The position numbers were made by a program, and so were the translations under genes. From positions 1 to 15,719 of the forward strand of contig DATEQV010000001.1 in the NCBI GenBank assembly GCA_035272265.1: a stretch of 15,719 nt of DNA, read 5' to 3'. The stretch comes from Acidisphaera sp035272265. Its GTDB lineage: Bacteria > Pseudomonadota > Alphaproteobacteria > Acetobacterales > Acetobacteraceae. Within the stretch, counting starts at the first letter, position 1. Each line of letters begins with the position of its first letter. The notes below the pieces were generated by a model. It saw only the letters and a list, made by a program, of their open reading frames with translations, was not told the origin of the DNA and searched no databases. Positions 12,015 through 15,719 of the stretch are shown here, one piece after another.

Positions 12015-15000
12015 ATGCCCTTCGACGCCCTCGCCGTGCCGCTCACGCCGCTGCGCCGGCGCATCGCCGAAGCCACGCGGGCCGACGAAGCGGCATCGGT
12101 CCAGGCGCTGATCCCCGAGGCGCAGTTGTCGCCCGACGCCACCGCGCGCGTCGCCGCCACCGCGGGCCGGCTGATCGCCCGCGTGCGCACCGAACGCTCC
12201 GGCGCCTCGGGCGTGGACGCGCTGATGCGGGAGTTCTCGCTGTCGTCGCAGGAAGGCGTGGCCCTGATGTGCCTCGCCGAGGCCCTGCTGCGCATCCCCG
12301 ACCGCGCCACCGCCGACCGCCTGATCCGCGACAAGATCGCGCCGGGCGACTGGCGGGCGCATCTCGGCCACTCGCCCTCGCTGTTCGTCAACGCCGCCGC
12401 CTGGGGCCTGCTGGTCACCGGCAAGCTGGTCGGCACCGCGTCGGAACACGGACTCGGCCAGGCGCTTACCCGCCTCGTCGCCCGCGGCGGCGAGCCGCTG
12501 ATCCGCGCCGGCGTGGATCTCGCGATGCGGCTGCTCGGCCGCCAGTTCGTGCTCGGCGAGGACATCGAGTCCGCCCTGCGCCACGCCCAGGCGCGCGAGC
12601 GGCGCGGCTACCGGTTCAGCTACGACATGCTCGGCGAGGCAGCCCTGACCGCCGCCGACGCCGCCCGCTACCTGACCGACTACGAGCGCGCGATCGACGC
12701 CATCGGCAGCGCCGCCGGGGCGCTGGGCCCGATCGAGGGACCGGGCATCTCGGTCAAGCTCTCCGCGCTGCACCCGCGCTACGCCCGCTTCCAGCGTGAC
12801 CGCGTGCTGGCGGAGCTGGGGCCGAAACTCTCCGCGCTCGCGCAGCGGGTGAAGTGTCACGGCATCAGCATTAACATCGATGCCGAGGAAGCCGACCGCC
12901 TCGACCTCTCGCTCGATCTGCTGGAAGCGCTCGCGCACGATCCCGAACTGGCCGGCTGGGACGGCATCGGCTTCGTCGTGCAGGCGTACCAGAAGCGCGC
13001 GCCGTTCGTGGTCGACTGGATCGTCGACCTCGCCCGCCGCACGTCGCACCGGTTCATGCTGCGCCTGGTCAAAGGCGCCTACTGGGACAGCGAGATCAAG
13101 CGCGCGCAGGAAGCCGGCCTCGACGGCTTTCCCGTCTTCACCCGCAAGGTGCATACCGACGTCGCCTACCTCGCCTGTGCGCGCCGGATGCTTGCCGCCT
13201 CCGACGCGATCTACCCGCAGTTCGCGACCCACAACGCCCACACGCTCGCCTGGCTGCACGAGGCGGGGCAGGGCGTGCACTTCGAATACCAGTGCCTGCA
13301 CGGCATGGGCGAAACCCTGTACGACCAGGTCGTCGGCAATGCCGAGTTCAACCGCGCCTGCCGCATCTACGCCCCCGTCGGCACCCACGAAACCCTCCTG
13401 GCGTATCTCGTGCGCCGCCTGCTGGAGAACGGCTCCAACAGTTCGTTCGTCAACCGCGTCGTCGATCCCGCCGTGCCCGTCGACGAGCTCACCGCCGACC
13501 CCGGCGCCGCCGCGTCTGCCACGCACGGCGCGCCGCACACGATCATCCGCGCGCCGCTCGATCTGTACGAGCCGGAGCGCCGCAACGCGCCGGGCATCGA
13601 CCTCGCCGACGAGATCGCGCTCGACCGCCTCGATGCCGCCATGCGCGCTGCCGCCGACGCGTCCGCGCCGCCCGATGTCGCGCCGGACGCCGTCGCCCCC
13701 GCCATCGCCGCCGCTGCTGCGTCCGACTGGTCGCGCCGGCCGGCGGAAGACCGCGCCCGCGTCCTGTGCCAGGCGGCCGACCTGTTCGAGACGAACATGC
13801 CGGCGCTGATGCGCATCGCCGTGCAGGAAGCGGGCAAGACGCTGCCGAACGCCGTCGGCGAGGTGCGCGAGGCAGTCGATTTCCTTCGCTACTATGCTGC
13901 GCGCGGCGTTGAGCTCGCCGGCACGCAGCCGCTCGGCCCCGCTGTGTGCATCAGCCCGTGGAACTTCCCGCTCGCGATCTTCACCGGCCAGGTCGCCGCC
14001 GCGCTCGCCGCCGGCAACCCGGTGCTGGCCAAGCCCGCCGAGCAGACGCCCGCCATCGCGGCCTTCGGCGTGCGTCTGCTGCACGAGGCCGGCGTTCCGG
14101 CCGACGCGCTCCACCTGCTGCCCGGTCCCGGCGAGACCGTCGGGGCCGCCCTGTGCGCCGATCCCCGCGTCGCCGCCGTGCTATTCACCGGCTCGACCGA
14201 CGTTGCGCGCGCCATCAACCGCGCGCTCGGCGCCCGCCCCGACGGCGCGCCGCCCGCCCGGCTGATCGCCGAGACCGGCGGACAGAACGCGATGATCGTC
14301 GACAGCTCGGCACTCCTGGAGCAGGTCGTGCTCGACGCGATCACCTCAGCCTTCGACAGCGCCGGCCAGCGCTGCTCGGCGCTGCGCGTGCTGTACCTGC
14401 AGGACGACATCGCCGACCGTGCGATCGCCATGCTGCGCGGTGCGATGGACGAGTTGCGCGTCGGCGATCCGTCGTTGCTCGCCACCGACATCGGCCCGGT
14501 GATCGACCTGGAGTCTGCCGACCGGCTGCGCGCGCATATCGAGCGCATGCGCCCGCTCGCGCGCTGGCTGCACCAGACGCCGGCCGACGCGGACCTGCCG
14601 CCGACCTTCATGCCGCCGACCGCGATGGAGATCGCCGACATCGCGCAGATCGGCGGCGAGGTGTTCGGCCCCGTGCTGCACGTGATCCGCTACGCCGCGC
14701 GCGAACTGCCGCGGGTGCTGGACGCTGTCGCGGCCACCGGCTACGGCCTGACCTTTGGCGTGCACAGCCGCATCGACGAGACCATCGACGCCTGCAGCAC
14801 GCGCGCCTCCGCGGGCAACGTCTATGTCAACCGCAGCATCATCGGCGCGGTGGTCGGCACGCAGCCTTTCGGCGGCCGCGGCCTGTCCGGCACCGGTCCG
14901 AAGGCCGGCGGTCTGGTGTATCTGACCGCGTTGGTGCGCGATCCGCCGCCGCCGCCGGACGACCCCGCGCGCGCGAGGCCGGCGGAACTTGCCGCACTCC

Positions 15001-15515
15001 GTGCGTGCCTGCAGCGCCTGCCGATCGACGCGGCAGCGCGAACCGCCGTCGAGGCGGCCATGGCACGCGACCACGCGCGGTCCCTGCTCGGGCGGCGCAT
15101 CACGCTGCCGGGTCCGACCGGGGAGACCAACACGCTGACCTTCGAGCCGCGCGGCACGGTCGCCTGCCTGGCGGCGGATCTATCGTCGCTTCTGCCGCAG
15201 CTTTTCGCGGCCTTCGCGACGGGCAACCGGGTTGTCCTCACCGACACGCCGGACGTGCGGACGCTGAAGACCGTCTTCCCGGCCGTCACGATCGCCGCCG
15301 ATCCCCTGGCCGGCGCGGTCGATGCGGTGCTTGCCGAAGCGGTATCGGCGACGCTGCGCCGTCGCCTGGCCGAGCGCGACGGCCCGATCCTGCCGCTAAT
15401 CGTCGCCGGCCCCGAGGGCAGCTACGACCTGCGGCGGCTGGTGGCCGAGAAGACGGTGTCGGTCAACACCACCGCCGCTGGCGGCAATGCGAGCCTGATG
15501 GCGCTGGGCGCGTAA
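12015..15515 (+). CDS. putA: Bifunctional proline dehydrogenase / P5C dehydrogenase
   Basis: A 1166-residue PutA that oxidises proline to glutamate in two steps, using FAD and then NAD+. The proline dehydrogenase barrel spans about residues 170-480: GRQFVLGEDI, GYRFSYDMLGEAALT, ISVKLSALHPRY, LVKGAYWDSEIKRAQ (Lys353), FATHNAHT and FEYQCLHGMGE. Substrate residues Tyr452, Arg467 and Arg468 keep the spacing of E. coli Tyr540, Arg555 and Arg556. The aldehyde dehydrogenase domain (~520-975) has PWNFPLAIFTGQ, ETGGQNAMI (Glu753), the nucleophile Cys787 in SAGQRCSALR, and GEVFGPVL. A degenerate aldehyde-dehydrogenase-like domain (~985-1166) ends in the conserved VSVNTTAAGGNASLMALG motif, as in type-B PutA. 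No N-terminal ribbon-helix-helix domain is present, so it should not repress its own gene. ATG 12015 has AGGGA ten bases upstream; the frame extends to 11946 without family sequence. It is monocistronic by position. Confidence 0.96.
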   Translation: MPFDALAVPLTPLRRRIAEATRADEAASVQALIPEAQLSPDATARVAATAGRLIARVRTERSGASGVDALMREFSLSSQEGVALMCLAEALLRIPDRATADRLIRDKIAPGDWRAHLGHSPSLFVNAAAWGLLVTGKLVGTASEHGLGQALTRLVARGGEPLIRAGVDLAMRLLGRQFVLGEDIESALRHAQARERRGYRFSYDMLGEAALTAADAARYLTDYERAIDAIGSAAGALGPIEGPGISVKLSALHPRYARFQRDRVLAELGPKLSALAQRVKCHGISINIDAEEADRLDLSLDLLEALAHDPELAGWDGIGFVVQAYQKRAPFVVDWIVDLARRTSHRFMLRLVKGAYWDSEIKRAQEAGLDGFPVFTRKVHTDVAYLACARRMLAASDAIYPQFATHNAHTLAWLHEAGQGVHFEYQCLHGMGETLYDQVVGNAEFNRACRIYAPVGTHETLLAYLVRRLLENGSNSSFVNRVVDPAVPVDELTADPGAAASATHGAPHTIIRAPLDLYEPERRNAPGIDLADEIALDRLDAAMRAAADASAPPDVAPDAVAPAIAAAAASDWSRRPAEDRARVLCQAADLFETNMPALMRIAVQEAGKTLPNAVGEVREAVDFLRYYAARGVELAGTQPLGPAVCISPWNFPLAIFTGQVAAALAAGNPVLAKPAEQTPAIAAFGVRLLHEAGVPADALHLLPGPGETVGAALCADPRVAAVLFTGSTDVARAINRALGARPDGAPPARLIAETGGQNAMIVDSSALLEQVVLDAITSAFDSAGQRCSALRVLYLQDDIADRAIAMLRGAMDELRVGDPSLLATDIGPVIDLESADRLRAHIERMRPLARWLHQTPADADLPPTFMPPTAMEIADIAQIGGEVFGPVLHVIRYAARELPRVLDAVAATGYGLTFGVHSRIDETIDACSTRASAGNVYVNRSIIGAVVGTQPFGGRGLSGTGPKAGGLVYLTALVRDPPPPPDDPARARPAELAALRACLQRLPIDAAARTAVEAAMARDHARSLLGRRITLPGPTGETNTLTFEPRGTVACLAADLSSLLPQLFAAFATGNRVVLTDTPDVRTLKTVFPAVTIAADPLAGAVDAVLAEAVSATLRRRLAERDGPILPLIVAGPEGSYDLRRLVAEKTVSVNTTAAGGNASLMALGA

Positions 15516-15565
15516 GGCCACACTCGATCGGCGCCACCTCCCATCGAGAAGATGCGTGTCTAAGC

Positions 15566-15582
15566 ACGGCCGTTTCGGCCGT
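15566..15582 (+). terminator. Possible hairpin after putA
   Basis: ACGGCCG-TTT-CGGCCGT is a perfect seven-base-pair stem with a three-base loop, about 50 bp past the putA stop. The next bases are TCCCG, not a T run, so it may be a weak or Rho-assisted terminator. It also lies about 10 bp outside the putative insertion-sequence end. Confidence 0.4.
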
Positions 15583-15592
15583 TCCCGTCATG

Positions 15593-15719
15593 CAGGGGAA
15601 TCGGGTGAAAGATTTACGCGGCGACGATGCCGGCGAGAAAGTCATCATCCCAGGCCGCGACCTTGCGGCGTAGGCGCAGGGAGTCCTTTCCCGGAGCTCT
15701 TCGGATCAGATTGAGCGCC
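15593..15719 (-). mobile_element. End of an insertion sequence (ISAs1-like), cut by the window edge
   Basis: The right edge appears to enter an insertion sequence. A transposase C-terminus is read on the minus strand (stop at 15614), and about 20 bp beyond its stop a CAGGGG sequence (15593-15598) could be the element's outer terminal repeat, since ISAs1-type ends commonly begin CAGGG. The other end, the inverted repeat and any target-site duplication lie outside the window, so the boundary is provisional. Confidence 0.45.
15614..15719 (-). CDS. Transposase C-terminal fragment (ISAs1-like), partial
   Basis: Thirty-four codons are visible before a TAA stop, reading inward from the window edge. 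The translation contains ALNLIRRAPGKDSLRLRRK followed by VAAWDDDFLAGIVAA. The pattern of a hydrophobic ALNLIR, a lysine/arginine-rich turn and a terminal WDDDFL matches the C-termini of ISAs1-family transposases as I recall them. The catalytic DDE residues lie beyond the window, so intactness is unknown. The gene points away from the window edge toward putA, which is 98 bp away. Confidence 0.6.
   Translation of the reverse strand, partial: ALNLIRRAPGKDSLRLRRKVAAWDDDFLAGIVAA

Noticed and set aside
11961..14114. 717-codon open frame antisense to putA
   Set aside because: It has the same shadow character, and putA on the other strand has unambiguous catalytic motifs.
1..15719. CRISPR arrays, tRNA or rRNA genes
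   Set aside because: No regularly spaced repeat array, cloverleaf with a recognisable T-loop, or rRNA signature was seen on either strand.

Overview
The window looks like chromosomal DNA of a GC-rich alphaproteobacterium. Codon third positions are mostly G or C, the formate dehydrogenase operon has the fdsGBACD arrangement, and a small helix-turn-helix/DUF6362 gene pair of a kind I associate with alphaproteobacterial genomes lies at the left. I cannot fix the genus from sequence alone. Most of the window is ordinary C1 and amino-acid metabolism, and I see no clearly new defence or mobile system.

Layout from left to right. Positions 1-466 are lower in GC, hold no convincing gene and carry several short dyads. 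A promoter-like block with repeated TTCCTAG and AGGGTT words (463-493) precedes two coupled plus-strand genes: a small helix-turn-helix protein (531-911) and a DUF6362-type protein (908-1408). Only 4 bp after the second gene ends, the convergent minus-strand block begins. It holds an OFA-family MFS transporter (1413-3059), an acyltransferase-3 membrane protein broken by a frameshift (3199-4280), and the NAD-linked formate dehydrogenase operon read as fdsG, fdsB, fdsA, fdsC (an FdhD homologue) and fdsD (10336 down to 4408). Upstream of these, on the same strand, are a LysR-type regulator (10435-11328) and a Uma2/DUF820 protein (11368-11964). On the plus strand follow a long bifunctional proline dehydrogenase/P5C dehydrogenase, putA (12015-15515), and the edge of an insertion sequence whose transposase C-terminus (15614-15719, minus) runs off the window.

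How the genes work together. FdsA oxidises formate at a bis-MGD molybdenum (or tungsten) centre and passes electrons through a chain of iron-sulfur clusters to FdsB (FMN, NAD+) and FdsG. FdsC supplies the sulfur needed to mature the metal centre, and FdsD is the small delta subunit. All seven expected clusters can be accounted for by visible Cys/His ligands. The LysR protein is the obvious candidate regulator, and an ATAG-N7-CTAT dyad with the T-N11-A signature lies between it and fdsG. The OFA transporter is plausibly a carboxylate (perhaps formate) carrier serving the dehydrogenase. PutA degrades proline to glutamate and lacks the N-terminal DNA-binding domain, so its control must come from elsewhere.
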